From: Syntrophaceae bacterium | GTDB taxonomy: Bacteria > Desulfobacterota > Syntrophia > Syntrophales > UBA2185 | Direction: 5' to 3' | NCBI GenBank assembly: GCA_003153775.1 | Contig: PMBI01000028.1 | Location: 1-48,519 of the forward strand | Length of the DNA: 48,519 nt | The notes under the pieces: model-generated | The model's input: only the letters and a program-made list of their open reading frames with translations | The model's database searches: none | Told to the model about the DNA's origin: nothing | Part shown: one piece after another, positions 26,822-35,914 of the stretch | Layout: each line of letters starts with the position of its first letter | Numbering within the stretch: position 1 is the first letter of the stretch | Position numbers and translations under genes: made by a program

Positions 26822-29323
26822 ATGAGTGAAATAGCCCTTACGATTAACGGGAATCTGGTTAAAGCGGAACAAGGAGACACGGTCCTTACGGCAGCGCGGA
26901 AGGCCGGGATCGAAGTCCCCACTCTCTGCGACCACCCGGCCTTGGAACCCTACGGCGCCTGCCGGCTGTGTATAGTCGAGATTGAAGGCATGAGGGGATA
27001 CCCGCCATCCTGCACTACGCCTGCAGCTCAAGGCATGGTGGTCAAGACATCTTCCCCGGTCATCATCGATCTTCGCAAGGAAGTTATCAAACTCTTGCTG
27101 AGCGGGCATACCAGCCCATGCCTCGTCTGCCTCCATCGCGAGCCCTGCGAAAAGTACCGGCCCCGCCCGTCGAAGAGCGGCAGAGCTACCCGCTGCGCCT
27201 TCTGCAGCAACCGGGATGGGTGTGAACTTCGGGAACTTTCCGAGGAATACAAAATCGACGATCTGGAAGTGCCCATCATCTACAAACATCTGCCTGCCGA
27301 ACACATGGATCCCTTCATGGACAGGGATTACAATCTGTGTGTCTTGTGCGGACGATGCGCCCGGATATGCGAAAAGATCCACACCACCGGAACCATTGCT
27401 TTCGTGGAGCGCGGCAAGGAAGCCCGGATTTCAACGGCCTTTGACCAGCCTCATGCCAAGACCGACTGCCGTTTCTGCGGTGCGTGCGTGGACATCTGTC
27501 CTACGGGCGCAATGAGCGACCGATATGCCAAGTGGTACGGTGCAGCGGACCGCACAGAAGATTCCACCTGCATACTCTGTCCTGTGGGCTGCTCGGTTCG
27601 CCTTAAGACCAAGGACGGAAAAGTGATCAGCTCCGGGATGACAGCCTTCACGCAGGATGCCCGCATCTGTGCTGTCGGCCGGTTTGTATTGCCCCAGCTT
27701 CTTGACAGCCGCTACAGACTCACCTCGCACCAGATACGTGTCGCCGACGGTCTTATCAAGACCGGCTATGAGGAGGCCCTTGATCTCGCGGCAAATAGTC
27801 TCAAGGCATACGCCGGCAGCCAGTTTGCAATGATCGCCCCCTCTTCAGCGACGCGAGAGGAACTCTATGTGCTCCGAAAATTCACCAAAGAGGTGATGAA
27901 ATCGGGCAGCTTTATAGTGGAGCCTGCCGCTCTTCCCGATGCGATAGCCGGAGGAACCGTCAAGGCGCTTTATGCTCTCGGTGATTACCTCCAGGACACG
28001 AGACCCAAAGGACTCGACGTCCTGATCGTCTCCGATATGTTCCCTTCGAGGACAGAGAAATCCGCGGACGTTATTTTTGCTGTTGCGGGACTCGTGGAAA
28101 CCGACGGCACTTTCCTCAATGCCGCGGGTCAGATCAAGACCATGTCTGCTCAAGCCGCCGCACCGAAGATGCTGCTGCCTGACTGGAAGGTCGTGTGCGA
28201 TATCGCCAAGAAAATGGGCGCGAGCGGCTTTGATTTTCAAACATCTGACGACATCGCCAAGGAAATGGCAACCTCAAAGGTCAAGGAAACGCCGCCCGCC
28301 GCTCCGGAGCCATCCCCGCTCGATAAAGTATCCGCCATTCCCCGGATGTACAGAGGCCATGCGATGAGCGACATAGTCACCGCCATGCGCATCTTCTTTA
28401 CTGCTCAAGAAAAGGAAGAAAAGGAAGCGGCTCCTGCTCCGCCGGCAGAAGAAGGGAAACGTTTCCGGATCCTGGAAAAAAGCGAGATCGTGCCGAACAC
28501 GCACATGGTAACTGTTCACGCGCCGGTGATTGCCGAAAAATGTCAGCCCGGTCAATTTGTGATCGCCATGGTGGAGGAAACCTCCGAGCGCATCCCCTAC
28601 ACAATCTCAGACTTTGACCGTGAAAAAGGAACAATTACCATGGTGACCCTCGAAATGGGACGCTCAAGCCGGGAACTTGCGAACACCACGGCAGGCGAAT
28701 ATCTCGCCCATTTTGCAGGTCCCCTGGGGCGTCCGGTGGAAGTGAAAAAATTTGGGACAGTGGTCCTGGGCGGCGGCTGTTTCGGTGTGGGAGCCATTCT
28801 GCCTATAGCCAGAGTAATGAAAGAAGCAGGAAACAGGGTGATCTGCGTTGAAGAAGCATCAAGCCACTACCTGCTCCACTGGCAGGATAAGCTCTCCCAG
28901 GCCTGTGATGAACTCGTCATAGTTACCAAGGACGGCTCGGCGGGCATGAAGGGCGGGATACAGGAAGCGATCTCCATGCTTGCGGAACGGGGAGAAAAAA
29001 TTGACCAGGCATACATCATCGGCTGTACCTTCATGATGATGCTCGTCTGCGACGTGACTAGGAAACTGGGCATACCGACCATGACAGCGATGAACCCTCT
29101 GATGGTGGATGGGACAGGCATGTGCGGCTGCTGCCGCGTGAGTGTGGGAGGGGTTACGAAGTTCTCTTGCGTAGACGGACCGTTCCTCGACGGGCTGCAA
29201 ATCGACTGGATCGAATTGATGCAGAGGCAGGCCGCCTTCAAGCTGGAAGAAGTGCAAGCGATACCGCAGGACCCGCATCCCGCACACGACCATGGCATAG
29301 ACCATGTGTGCATGCGGGCATGA
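26822..29323 (+). CDS. NuoG-like iron-sulfur protein fused to an NfnA/PyrK-like flavoprotein
   Basis: 833 residues. A [2Fe-2S] domain (C36, C47, C50, C64) is followed by an expanded His/Cys cluster region (HTSPCLVC and TRCAFCSNRDGC), two [4Fe-4S] motifs (CVLCGRCARIC, CRFCGACVDIC) and a CILCPVGC cluster. A shortened molybdopterin-like region (about 315-500) lacks a catalytic centre. From about 540 a ferredoxin-reductase module follows: FAD motif RIPYTISDFD, then NADP-type fold, and the C-terminal [2Fe-2S] motif DGTGMCGCC...C of NfnA. There is no H-cluster motif, so it is not a [FeFe] hydrogenase. ATG 26822 is preferred over TTG 26816, although AGGAG lies 11 nt from the former and 5 nt from the latter. 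Confidence 0.88.
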   Translation: MSEIALTINGNLVKAEQGDTVLTAARKAGIEVPTLCDHPALEPYGACRLCIVEIEGMRGYPPSCTTPAAQGMVVKTSSPVIIDLRKEVIKLLLSGHTSPCLVCLHREPCEKYRPRPSKSGRATRCAFCSNRDGCELRELSEEYKIDDLEVPIIYKHLPAEHMDPFMDRDYNLCVLCGRCARICEKIHTTGTIAFVERGKEARISTAFDQPHAKTDCRFCGACVDICPTGAMSDRYAKWYGAADRTEDSTCILCPVGCSVRLKTKDGKVISSGMTAFTQDARICAVGRFVLPQLLDSRYRLTSHQIRVADGLIKTGYEEALDLAANSLKAYAGSQFAMIAPSSATREELYVLRKFTKEVMKSGSFIVEPAALPDAIAGGTVKALYALGDYLQDTRPKGLDVLIVSDMFPSRTEKSADVIFAVAGLVETDGTFLNAAGQIKTMSAQAAAPKMLLPDWKVVCDIAKKMGASGFDFQTSDDIAKEMATSKVKETPPAAPEPSPLDKVSAIPRMYRGHAMSDIVTAMRIFFTAQEKEEKEAAPAPPAEEGKRFRILEKSEIVPNTHMVTVHAPVIAEKCQPGQFVIAMVEETSERIPYTISDFDREKGTITMVTLEMGRSSRELANTTAGEYLAHFAGPLGRPVEVKKFGTVVLGGGCFGVGAILPIARVMKEAGNRVICVEEASSHYLLHWQDKLSQACDELVIVTKDGSAGMKGGIQEAISMLAERGEKIDQAYIIGCTFMMMLVCDVTRKLGIPTMTAMNPLMVDGTGMCGCCRVSVGGVTKFSCVDGPFLDGLQIDWIELMQRQAAFKLEEVQAIPQDPHPAHDHGIDHVCMRA

Positions 29324-29383
29324 TCTTGTCATCTTTGCTTTTGAACTTGTTATCCTTGGATTAACCTGAGATTGGAAAAAAAT

Positions 29384-30847
29384 ATGGAACAAAAAGAGAA
29401 AGAGAAGAAGCCAAAGGTCCCCAGGCAAAAAATGCCGGAGCAGGATCCGAGACGACGAAGGAGCAACTTCGAAGAAGTGCCTTACGGTTACACAGAAGAG
29501 CTTGCGGTGGCAGAGGCCAGCCGTTGCCTCAAATGCAAGAAGCCTCTCTGTATTACAGGTTGTCCGGTAAATATCCGGATACCGGATTTCATCAAACTCA
29601 TCGAAGAAGGCAAATTCATCGAAGCGGCCTGGAAGCTAAAGGAGCAAAATACGCTACCTGCCGTGACGGGCCGCGTCTGCCCGCAGGAGACGCAATGCGA
29701 GATCCTGTGCATCCTGGGAAAGAAAGGCGATCCCGTGGCAATCGGCCGTCTGGAGCGATTTGCGGCGGACTTCGAACGAAGGTCGGGAAACACCAAACTG
29801 CCGGATCTCCCTCCTCCTACAGGAAAGAAGGTTGCCATCATCGGCGCCGGACCTGCAGGCCTCACCGTAGCGGGAGATCTCGTGATGCTCGGGCACAAGG
29901 TCACTATTTTTGAAGCTCTCCAGGTGACCGGAGGTGTACTTGTGTACGGCATCCCCGAATTCCGTCTGCCTAAAGCAATCGTGCAATACGAGGTTGATTA
30001 CCTGAAAAGGCTCGGAGTCGAAATCCTCACGGATTATGTCGTGGGCAAGGCCCGAACCGTGGAAGAGCTCTTCAAAGAAGGCTTTGATAGCATCTTTATC
30101 GGCACGGGTGCAGGACTTCCCATGTTTATGGACATACCGGGTGAAAATCTTGTTGGCGTCTACTCTGCAAACGAGTATCTTACAAGATCAAATCTTATGA
30201 AATCTTTCCGGTTTCCTGAGTACGGGACTGCACCCATCCGGAGCAAAAAAGTCATTACCGTGGGAGGCGGAAACGTCGCCATGGATTCGGCGCGGACTGC
30301 CTTGAGGCTCGGAGCGGAGTCCATTATTGTGTACAGGCGCAGTCGTGATGAAATGCCCGCTCGTGCAGAAGAGATCCACCACGCCGAAGAAGAGGGCGTG
30401 AAGCTCATGATTCTGACAAACCCCGTGCGCGTGATCGGCGACGAGCAAGGGAGAGTGAAGGCGATTGAGTGCATCAAAATGGAACTCGGCGAACCGGATG
30501 ACTCTGGCCGCAGAAGACCCATTCCCGTCAAAGGTAGCGAATTCATCATTGAATGCGATACGGTGATTCCCGCGCTTGGTAACAAGCCCAATCCGCTCAT
30601 TGCCATGACGACACCCGGTCTTAAGACGACACGCTGGGGCACACTGGAAGCGGATCCCGACACCATGCAGACGTCCATGACAGGCGTGTTTGCCGGAGGC
30701 GATATCGTCACCGGTGCGGCGACAGTCATTTCGGCCATGGGCGCCGGGAAGAAAGCCGCTGCCAGCATGCATGAATATCTGATGACGGGAAAAGTGACGA
30801 AGCCTGTGAAGGAAGAAAAAGAGCAAGAGAAAGAAAAGAAGGGATAG
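29384..30847 (+). CDS. NfnB/GltD-like NADPH-dependent flavin oxidoreductase
   Basis: About 487 residues. Iron-sulfur motifs CLKCKKPLCITGCP and CPQETQCEILC bind two [4Fe-4S] clusters. The FAD Rossmann motif [15 protein letters not shown] and the NAD(P)H motif VGGGNVAMDSARTALRLGAE follow, then VFAGGDIVTGAATVI. This matches the large subunit of NADH-dependent ferredoxin:NADP oxidoreductase (NfnB), also called sulfide dehydrogenase SudA, and the GltD family. The tail is very Lys/Glu rich. The start is ATG 29384 (TTG 29372 possible, weak ribosome site). Its usual partner NfnA is present as the C-terminal module of the gene just upstream, so an NfnAB pair is complete within the operon. Confidence 0.92.
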   Translation: MEQKEKEKKPKVPRQKMPEQDPRRRRSNFEEVPYGYTEELAVAEASRCLKCKKPLCITGCPVNIRIPDFIKLIEEGKFIEAAWKLKEQNTLPAVTGRVCPQETQCEILCILGKKGDPVAIGRLERFAADFERRSGNTKLPDLPPPTGKKVAIIGAGPAGLTVAGDLVMLGHKVTIFEALQVTGGVLVYGIPEFRLPKAIVQYEVDYLKRLGVEILTDYVVGKARTVEELFKEGFDSIFIGTGAGLPMFMDIPGENLVGVYSANEYLTRSNLMKSFRFPEYGTAPIRSKKVITVGGGNVAMDSARTALRLGAESIIVYRRSRDEMPARAEEIHHAEEEGVKLMILTNPVRVIGDEQGRVKAIECIKMELGEPDDSGRRRPIPVKGSEFIIECDTVIPALGNKPNPLIAMTTPGLKTTRWGTLEADPDTMQTSMTGVFAGGDIVTGAATVISAMGAGKKAAASMHEYLMTGKVTKPVKEEKEQEKEKKG

Positions 30848-30871
30848 ATCATCTTTTAGAAGTAGAATCAG

Positions 30872-30908
30872 AAAACCCGCCGCAGAATTCACGTTCCGGC
30901 GGGTTTTT
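30872..30908 (+). terminator. Rho-independent terminator of the NuoEFG/Nfn-like operon
   Basis: AAAACCCGCCG (30872-30882) pairs perfectly with CGGCGGGTTTT (30897-30907), 14-nt loop, followed by a T-run. It lies 24 bp after the stop. Confidence 0.92.
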
Positions 30909-30967
30909 CATGTCAGCCCCGGAGCGTGATGCTCTCCAGTCATAATCCCACATTACCGGCCTTTTCC

Positions 30968-30996
30968 TTGACATAGCACGTGCGTTCTCTTATAGT
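30968..30996 (+). promoter_or_regulatory. Predicted sigma-70 promoter of fmt
   Basis: A perfect TTGACA (30968-30973), a 17-nt spacer and TATAGT (30991-30996), 98 bp before fmt. One of the two best sigma-70 matches in the window. Confidence 0.72.
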
Positions 30997-31093
30997 TTTG
31001 CATCTTGTTTAGACATTATTTTTTGAGACTCACGGCTGCCCGACAATTACACTTAGTAATGCTAGTTGATTCCGCCGCGAAGAGATTGCAGAG

Positions 31094-32032
31094 ATGACCA
31101 AACCAAAGATAGTTTTCATGGGAACGCCCGAATTCGCGGTTCCCTCCCTGGATGTCTTAATCAGAGATGATTACCCGATCGTCGCTGTCGTGACCCAACC
31201 GGATAGACCAAAAGGCAGAGGCAGGATACCCGCCCCGCCGCCGATAAGGGTCGTCGCTGAAAAATACGGCATTCCTGTCGTTCAACCTGAACGCCTGAGA
31301 AACAAGGAATTTGCAGATTACTTGACCGGCGTCCATCCTGATCTGGTCGTTGTTGCGGCCTTCGGCCAGATACTGCCCCGTGCGATTCTTGAAATACCGA
31401 AAATGGGCTGCATAAACGTGCATCCATCTCTGCTCCCGAAATACAGAGGCGCAGCTCCGATCAACTGGGCTCTTATCAGAGGAGAAGTGAGGACCGGTGT
31501 AACCATAATGCTCATGGACGAAGGGATGGACACGGGCGATATTCTCACGCAGGAAGAGACCATGATCGAGCCTATGGAAACATTCGGGAAGCTCAATGAC
31601 AGGCTGGCAGTTACGGGAGCGAGACTCCTTTTGACGACAATTGATATAGTTGCGGGCGGTAACTCCATGCGCAGACCGCAGGATGCAGCGCAGGCCACAT
31701 ACGCGCCCCGGCTCACGAAAGAAGACGGCCTGATACGCTGGGACGCGGATGTCCGTCAAACGGTAAACCTCGTCAGAGGGCTCGCGCCTGTGCCCTGTGC
31801 ATATACCTTCTGCAAAGGAAAGATGCTGAAGATATTTTCAGCTGTAGGAGAAGAAGTTCCCTCGCCCGAATCACCGGGAAGAATCGGGACGGTGACGCGA
31901 AAGGGCCTTCCCGTTGCCGCAGGAAATGGATATGTGTATTTGCAGGAGGTGCAACTCGAAAACAAGAAGATAATGTCTATTCTGGATTTTCTGAGGGGCT
32001 TTCGTATGGCGCCGGGGGACACTCTAAGTTGA
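31094..32032 (+). CDS. fmt: Methionyl-tRNA formyltransferase
   Basis: 312 residues of normal length. Adds the formyl group from 10-formyl-THF to initiator Met-tRNA. The N-terminal hydrolase fold starts IVFMGTPEFAVPSL. The folate-binding signature NVHPSLLPKYRGAAPI and the catalytic Asp in MDEGMDTGDIL are intact. The C-terminal OB-fold domain (RLTKEDGLIRW onward) is present. The usual upstream neighbour def is absent; rsmB follows 4 bp later, a common fmt-rsmB pairing. Confidence 0.97.
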   Translation: MTKPKIVFMGTPEFAVPSLDVLIRDDYPIVAVVTQPDRPKGRGRIPAPPPIRVVAEKYGIPVVQPERLRNKEFADYLTGVHPDLVVVAAFGQILPRAILEIPKMGCINVHPSLLPKYRGAAPINWALIRGEVRTGVTIMLMDEGMDTGDILTQEETMIEPMETFGKLNDRLAVTGARLLLTTIDIVAGGNSMRRPQDAAQATYAPRLTKEDGLIRWDADVRQTVNLVRGLAPVPCAYTFCKGKMLKIFSAVGEEVPSPESPGRIGTVTRKGLPVAAGNGYVYLQEVQLENKKIMSILDFLRGFRMAPGDTLS

Positions 32033-32036
32033 GGCC

Positions 32037-33398
32037 ATGATGATAATGACGCCTCGCCACATCGCCGTCGAAATCCTGAATCGCGTGGAGGAAGAAGGCG
32101 CATATGCGGAACCGCTGCTCGATGCCTCTCTTTCGGCGCACCCTCAGATGAAGATCGAGGACAGAAGGTTAATCACGGAGATTGTCTATGGCACGCTCCG
32201 TATGAGGGGCAACCTGGATTGGGTTATCGGACACATCTACAGGGGAAAGTTCGACGCCATGGATATGAGCATAAGGAACATCCTGAGAACAGCCCTCTAT
32301 CAAATGCTATTCACCGAACGCATACCGGACTTCGCCATCGTGAATGAGGCAGTTGAGATAACAAAAAAGATGCGCGGGAGAGGCTCAGGACTGGTAAATG
32401 CGATCCTGAGAAATTTCATCCGGAAGAAAGATCAGATCCCATATCCCGAGATTCGGAAGGACCCGGCACATCATATCTCCATCGTCCATTCGCATCCCTT
32501 GTGGATGGTAAAACAATGGATCGAAATGTTCGGCATAGAAGAAACCGCGGCTCTCTGCAGAGCGAACAATCAAGTCCCACCTGTAACAGTGCGGGTGAAT
32601 ACACTCAGGACAACACGCGAGAGGACAAAGGAAAAACTGTCTCAGCATGGATTTGAAGTAAACGAGACCGTTTTTTCTCCTGATGGTCTTAGTATATCAA
32701 ATCGGCATACGTCCGTGAGAGAAACGGACTGTTATGCCTCAGGGGGTATTCAGGTTCAGGACGAGGCCTCTCAGTTGATTGCCTGCCTCGTTTCCCCGCA
32801 ACCGGGGGAAAACGTCCTTGATCTCTGCGCCGGCATGGGAGGGAAAACCGCCCACATGGCGGCTGTCATGGAGAATCGCGGGAGCATTCTGGCCCTCGAC
32901 ATCAGCAGGAAAAAAATCGACGCCCTGTGCAGGAACGTAAGCAGGCTCAATGCTGTCATTGTGGACGCACAGGTGGGAGATGCCAGGGAAAAACCCGGGA
33001 AGGCCTTCTTCGAGAGGTTCGACAGAATCCTTATCGACGCGCCTTGTACGGGCCTCGGCACATTGAGGAGGAATCCCGAGATAAAATGGCGTACCCTCCC
33101 TGCGGATGCCGAGAAATGTTGCCTTCTGCAGAAGGCAATATTGGAAAGCGCCGCGGCATGCCTAAAGAAAGGCGGTTATCTCATATACAGTACCTGCACG
33201 ATTACACGAGAGGAAAACGAAGCGGTGATCGAAGATTTTACCAACCGCCATCCTGATTTTATTTGTAATCGTCCGCCGGATGAGATAAATTCCGTTCTGG
33301 TCGACGACCACGGGTATTTCAGGAGCTATCCCCATCACCACGGCACGGACGGCTTCTTCGGCGCCGTGCTTGTAAAAGGCATGGAGATGGAGAAATAG
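32037..33398 (+). CDS. rsmB: 16S rRNA (cytosine-967-C5)-methyltransferase RsmB
   Basis: 453 residues. A NusB-like RNA-binding N-domain (about 1-140; AVEILNRVEEEGAYAEPLLD) is followed by a Rossmann methyltransferase. SAM motif LDLCAGMGGKTAHMA lies near 262-276. Two cysteines of the m5C mechanism are in DAPCTGLG (near 337) and STCTIT (near 386), as in RsmB. Three ATGs lie close together (32037, 32040, 32046), so the exact start is uncertain. It follows fmt by 4 bp and is likely cotranscribed. Confidence 0.95.
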   Translation: MMIMTPRHIAVEILNRVEEEGAYAEPLLDASLSAHPQMKIEDRRLITEIVYGTLRMRGNLDWVIGHIYRGKFDAMDMSIRNILRTALYQMLFTERIPDFAIVNEAVEITKKMRGRGSGLVNAILRNFIRKKDQIPYPEIRKDPAHHISIVHSHPLWMVKQWIEMFGIEETAALCRANNQVPPVTVRVNTLRTTRERTKEKLSQHGFEVNETVFSPDGLSISNRHTSVRETDCYASGGIQVQDEASQLIACLVSPQPGENVLDLCAGMGGKTAHMAAVMENRGSILALDISRKKIDALCRNVSRLNAVIVDAQVGDAREKPGKAFFERFDRILIDAPCTGLGTLRRNPEIKWRTLPADAEKCCLLQKAILESAAACLKKGGYLIYSTCTITREENEAVIEDFTNRHPDFICNRPPDEINSVLVDDHGYFRSYPHHHGTDGFFGAVLVKGMEMEK

Positions 33399-33432
33399 AA
33401 TAACTGACGAAAGACTTCCATGGAGGCCTGCA

Positions 33433-33837
33433 ATGAAAACGTTTTTTGTTTTAGCCGCCATTTTGATAGCATCAGGCTGCGCATCACACGGCCCGGTTCT
33501 TTACCCTAACCAACACTTCAAAACGGTCGGGGAAGATCAAGCACACAGGGATATTGCAGACTGCGACCGCCTGGCGGCTGAATATGTTAAATCGGAAGCA
33601 GGCAAGACCGTAGCGAAAAATACGGCGGTAGGTGCGGCAGCGGGTACCGTGATCGGAGGGGCTGCAGGGGCCGTTACCGGACATCTCGGAAGAGGGGCGG
33701 CAGTGGGAGCGGCTGCAGGCGCTGCAGCCGGCCTGGTGAGGGGAGTATCCAAAACGTCCGAACCAAGCCCGATCCACAAAAGGTTTGTGGAAAAATGCCT
33801 GAGAGACCGTGGATATGAGCCTTTGGGATGGGAATAG
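33433..33837 (+). CDS. Glycine-zipper outer-membrane-type lipoprotein
   Basis: 134 residues. The signal peptide ends in the lipobox IASGC (Cys16), predicting a lipid-anchored protein. A Gly/Ala-rich stretch at about 66-104 (GAAAGTVIGGAAGAVTGHLGRG) is a glycine zipper, as in SlyB/OsmB-like or Rick17kDa-type lipoproteins, which can insert in or support the outer membrane. Two further cysteines, in the middle and near the C-terminus (ADCDRL, EKCLRD), could form a disulfide. No specific function can be given. It has its own GGAGG ribosome site. Confidence 0.82.
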   Translation: MKTFFVLAAILIASGCASHGPVLYPNQHFKTVGEDQAHRDIADCDRLAAEYVKSEAGKTVAKNTAVGAAAGTVIGGAAGAVTGHLGRGAAVGAAAGAAAGLVRGVSKTSEPSPIHKRFVEKCLRDRGYEPLGWE

Positions 33838-33908
33838 CAGCAACTGCAGATAGTGACTGTCATTTAGTCTGAGGATATGAACTGTTACGAGCGTGGGAGG
33901 GAATGTAC

Positions 33909-34538
33909 ATGTTTCTAAAGCAGATGCAGGTCGGCCACATGGCGATATTCGCCTACATTGTGGGTGATCCGGAAAGCGGCGAAGGATTGGTCATCGATCC
34001 GGCGGCAAATTGCGGCGGCATCATCAAAGTGGCCCAAGAAAATAAATTGAACATCAAGTACATTGTCAATACCCACGGCCACGTGGATCACATATCAGGC
34101 AATACGGAGATGAAGAAAAAGACGGGGGCGAAGATCATTATCCACAAAGATGATGCCGAGATGCTCGTGTCAACGCCACCCATGATCTTCAAAATGTTCG
34201 GGGTCGAACAATCCCCGCCTGCAGATATCACGGTCAATAACGGCGATCTTATAACTGTGGGCGGCATTTCACTGAAAGTTATCCACACCCCGGGACATTC
34301 CCCCGGCGGCATGTCCTTGTACACAGAAGGGTATGTCTTCACCGGAGACACCCTCTTCGTTGAGGCCGTGGGAAGAACCGACCTCCCCGGAGGTTCATGG
34401 ACGGTGATGCAAAGATCTATCACAGAAAAGCTCTGGACACTGCCTGATGACACGAAGGTGCTGCCCGGACATAACTATGGAAGGATGCCGACTTCCACGA
34501 TAGGCCACGAAAAGATGTACAACCCTTATATGAAATAG
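33909..34538 (+). CDS. Metallo-beta-lactamase-fold hydrolase (glyoxalase II-like)
   Basis: 209 residues with the five-part MBL metal site: THGHVDHISG (HxHxDH), a later His in IHTPGHSPGG, the bridging Asp in VFTGDTLFVE, and the final His in LPGHNYG. The layout fits the hydroxyacylglutathione hydrolase-like/YcbL group that cleaves thioesters or acts as a persulfide dioxygenase. The substrate cannot be told. The ATG at 33909 is chosen because GGGAGG at 33895-33900 is 8 nt away; the ATG at 33903 would be only 2 nt from it. Confidence 0.9.
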   Translation: MFLKQMQVGHMAIFAYIVGDPESGEGLVIDPAANCGGIIKVAQENKLNIKYIVNTHGHVDHISGNTEMKKKTGAKIIIHKDDAEMLVSTPPMIFKMFGVEQSPPADITVNNGDLITVGGISLKVIHTPGHSPGGMSLYTEGYVFTGDTLFVEAVGRTDLPGGSWTVMQRSITEKLWTLPDDTKVLPGHNYGRMPTSTIGHEKMYNPYMK

Positions 34539-34555
34539 ACACGGGAATATTCGAG

Positions 34556-35440
34556 ATGGACGCCAAAGGAATGATTGCGACCGATTTCAAAGGATTGAAA
34601 CTGCAATGCAGGGGAAAGGTCAGAGACATCTATGAATGGGATAAATGCCTTCTTGTCGTTACCACGGACAGGATATCCGCATTCGACGTCATCATGCCGA
34701 ATCCCATTCCGGGAAAGGGGAAGATACTCACAAGAATGTCTGTTTTCTGGTTCAACATGATGACCGATATTGTCGAGAACCATCTCTTATCTACAGATCC
34801 CTTCGATTTCCCCGGTGAGTGCGGTCCTTACAGGGAGGAGCTGGCGGGCAGGGCTATGCTCGTAAAGAAGGCAAAACCTTTTCCCGTCGAATGCGTCGTC
34901 CGTGGATACTTAAGCGGCTCAGGCTGGAAGGATTATCTGGAGAATTGGACTGTGTCAGGCATTAAGCTTCCACCCGGATTAAAAGAATCCGCGAGACTAT
35001 CGGAACCACTGTTTACACCTTCCACCAAGGCCCCGGAGGGAAAGCATGACATGCCGATAACAAGAATAGAGATGGAGGATACCATCGGTTCCGAAGAAAC
35101 GAAAAAAATCATTGAAAAAAGCCTTGCGATTTACGCGAGGGCGTCAAGGCATGCCGAGGAGGCGGGTATTGTCATCGCTGACACAAAGATGGAATTCGGC
35201 ATCATAGAAGACAGGCTGATCCTGATCGATGAGCTGCTCACGCCGGACTCCTCGAGATTCTGGCCGAGAAATGATTACGAAGAGGGAAGACCCCAGAAGA
35301 GTTTTGATAAACAGTTTTTGAGGGATTATCTCCTCTCTATCAAATGGAACCAAAAACCGCCGGCCCCAAACCTTCCTGATGAGATTATCGAACAAACAAG
35401 GAAAAAGTATGAGGAAGCCTTAAATAGACTTGTCACATAA
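34556..35440 (+). CDS. purC: Phosphoribosylaminoimidazole-succinocarboxamide synthase (SAICAR synthetase)
   Basis: 294 residues, the longer (about 290-aa) PurC form. It joins aspartate to CAIR in purine synthesis with ATP. The start KLQCRGKVRDIYEWD holds the family glycine loop (GKVRDIY), with TDRISAFDVIMP, VECVVRGYLSGSGWKDY, EAGIVIADTKMEFG and DELLTPDSSRFWP following in order. It starts 17 bp after the MBL gene. No other pur gene is nearby. Confidence 0.97.
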   Translation: MDAKGMIATDFKGLKLQCRGKVRDIYEWDKCLLVVTTDRISAFDVIMPNPIPGKGKILTRMSVFWFNMMTDIVENHLLSTDPFDFPGECGPYREELAGRAMLVKKAKPFPVECVVRGYLSGSGWKDYLENWTVSGIKLPPGLKESARLSEPLFTPSTKAPEGKHDMPITRIEMEDTIGSEETKKIIEKSLAIYARASRHAEEAGIVIADTKMEFGIIEDRLILIDELLTPDSSRFWPRNDYEEGRPQKSFDKQFLRDYLLSIKWNQKPPAPNLPDEIIEQTRKKYEEALNRLVT

Positions 35441-35455
35441 GCACAGCCATCTCTC

Positions 35456-35483
35456 TTGACATATACAAAACGGTTGTTATTTT
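35456..35483 (+). promoter_or_regulatory. Predicted sigma-70 promoter of the 35522 gene and dnaJ
   Basis: A perfect TTGACA (35456-35461), a 16-nt spacer and TATTTT (35478-35483), 38 bp before the next start codon. Confidence 0.5.
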
Positions 35484-35521
35484 AAAAAGCAGTTTTATAC
35501 AAGCCAAGTAGCGATTTAAAA

Positions 35522-35914
35522 ATGTCAAAGAAGTTGCCCAATTATCAAGAAAAACAGCATATCCTCTACATAAAGCGCCCCTCCGAGAAGGATCTCATCG
35601 CTTACGGAGATGCGTTTCTCGAGGAGGGAAAAATCTCCGATGCCATTGATTTTTATCAGAAGGCAAACTACGTTCAGGGCCTGGAAACAATCAAAGGCAT
35701 GGCCGAACAATCGGGGGATGTCATGCTTCTTCAACAGGTCTTGAAGCCTTTGAAGCAAACAATCCCGGGGGAAACCTGGAACACGATAGGCGAGCGTGCA
35801 CTAAAAGTTGAGAAATACATATTTGCTCTTTATGCCTTTGAAAAAGGCAACAATGATGCTATGGTCGGACGCGTAAAGGAAATAATCAAATCGGAGGACA
35901 ACGGTAAACACTGA
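35522..35914 (+). CDS. Uncharacterised helical (TPR-like) protein next to dnaJ
   Basis: 130 residues, soluble, no signal or membrane helix. It looks all-helical with a repeat-like pattern: [23 protein letters not shown] resembles a single tetratricopeptide unit, and [19 protein letters not shown] near the end resembles half of another. I do not recognise the family beyond that. The stop overlaps the DnaJ start (TGATG), so the two are translated together, suggesting a role linked to the chaperone or its clients. The coding call is well supported by the promoter, the overlap and frame quality. Confidence 0.72.
   Translation: MSKKLPNYQEKQHILYIKRPSEKDLIAYGDAFLEEGKISDAIDFYQKANYVQGLETIKGMAEQSGDVMLLQQVLKPLKQTIPGETWNTIGERALKVEKYIFALYAFEKGNNDAMVGRVKEIIKSEDNGKH

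Noticed and set aside
26822-29323. [FeFe] hydrogenase HydA or formate dehydrogenase catalytic subunit
   Set aside because: There are no H-cluster cysteine motifs, and the molybdopterin-like region is too short and lacks a Cys/Sec ligand. No in-frame TGA interrupts it.
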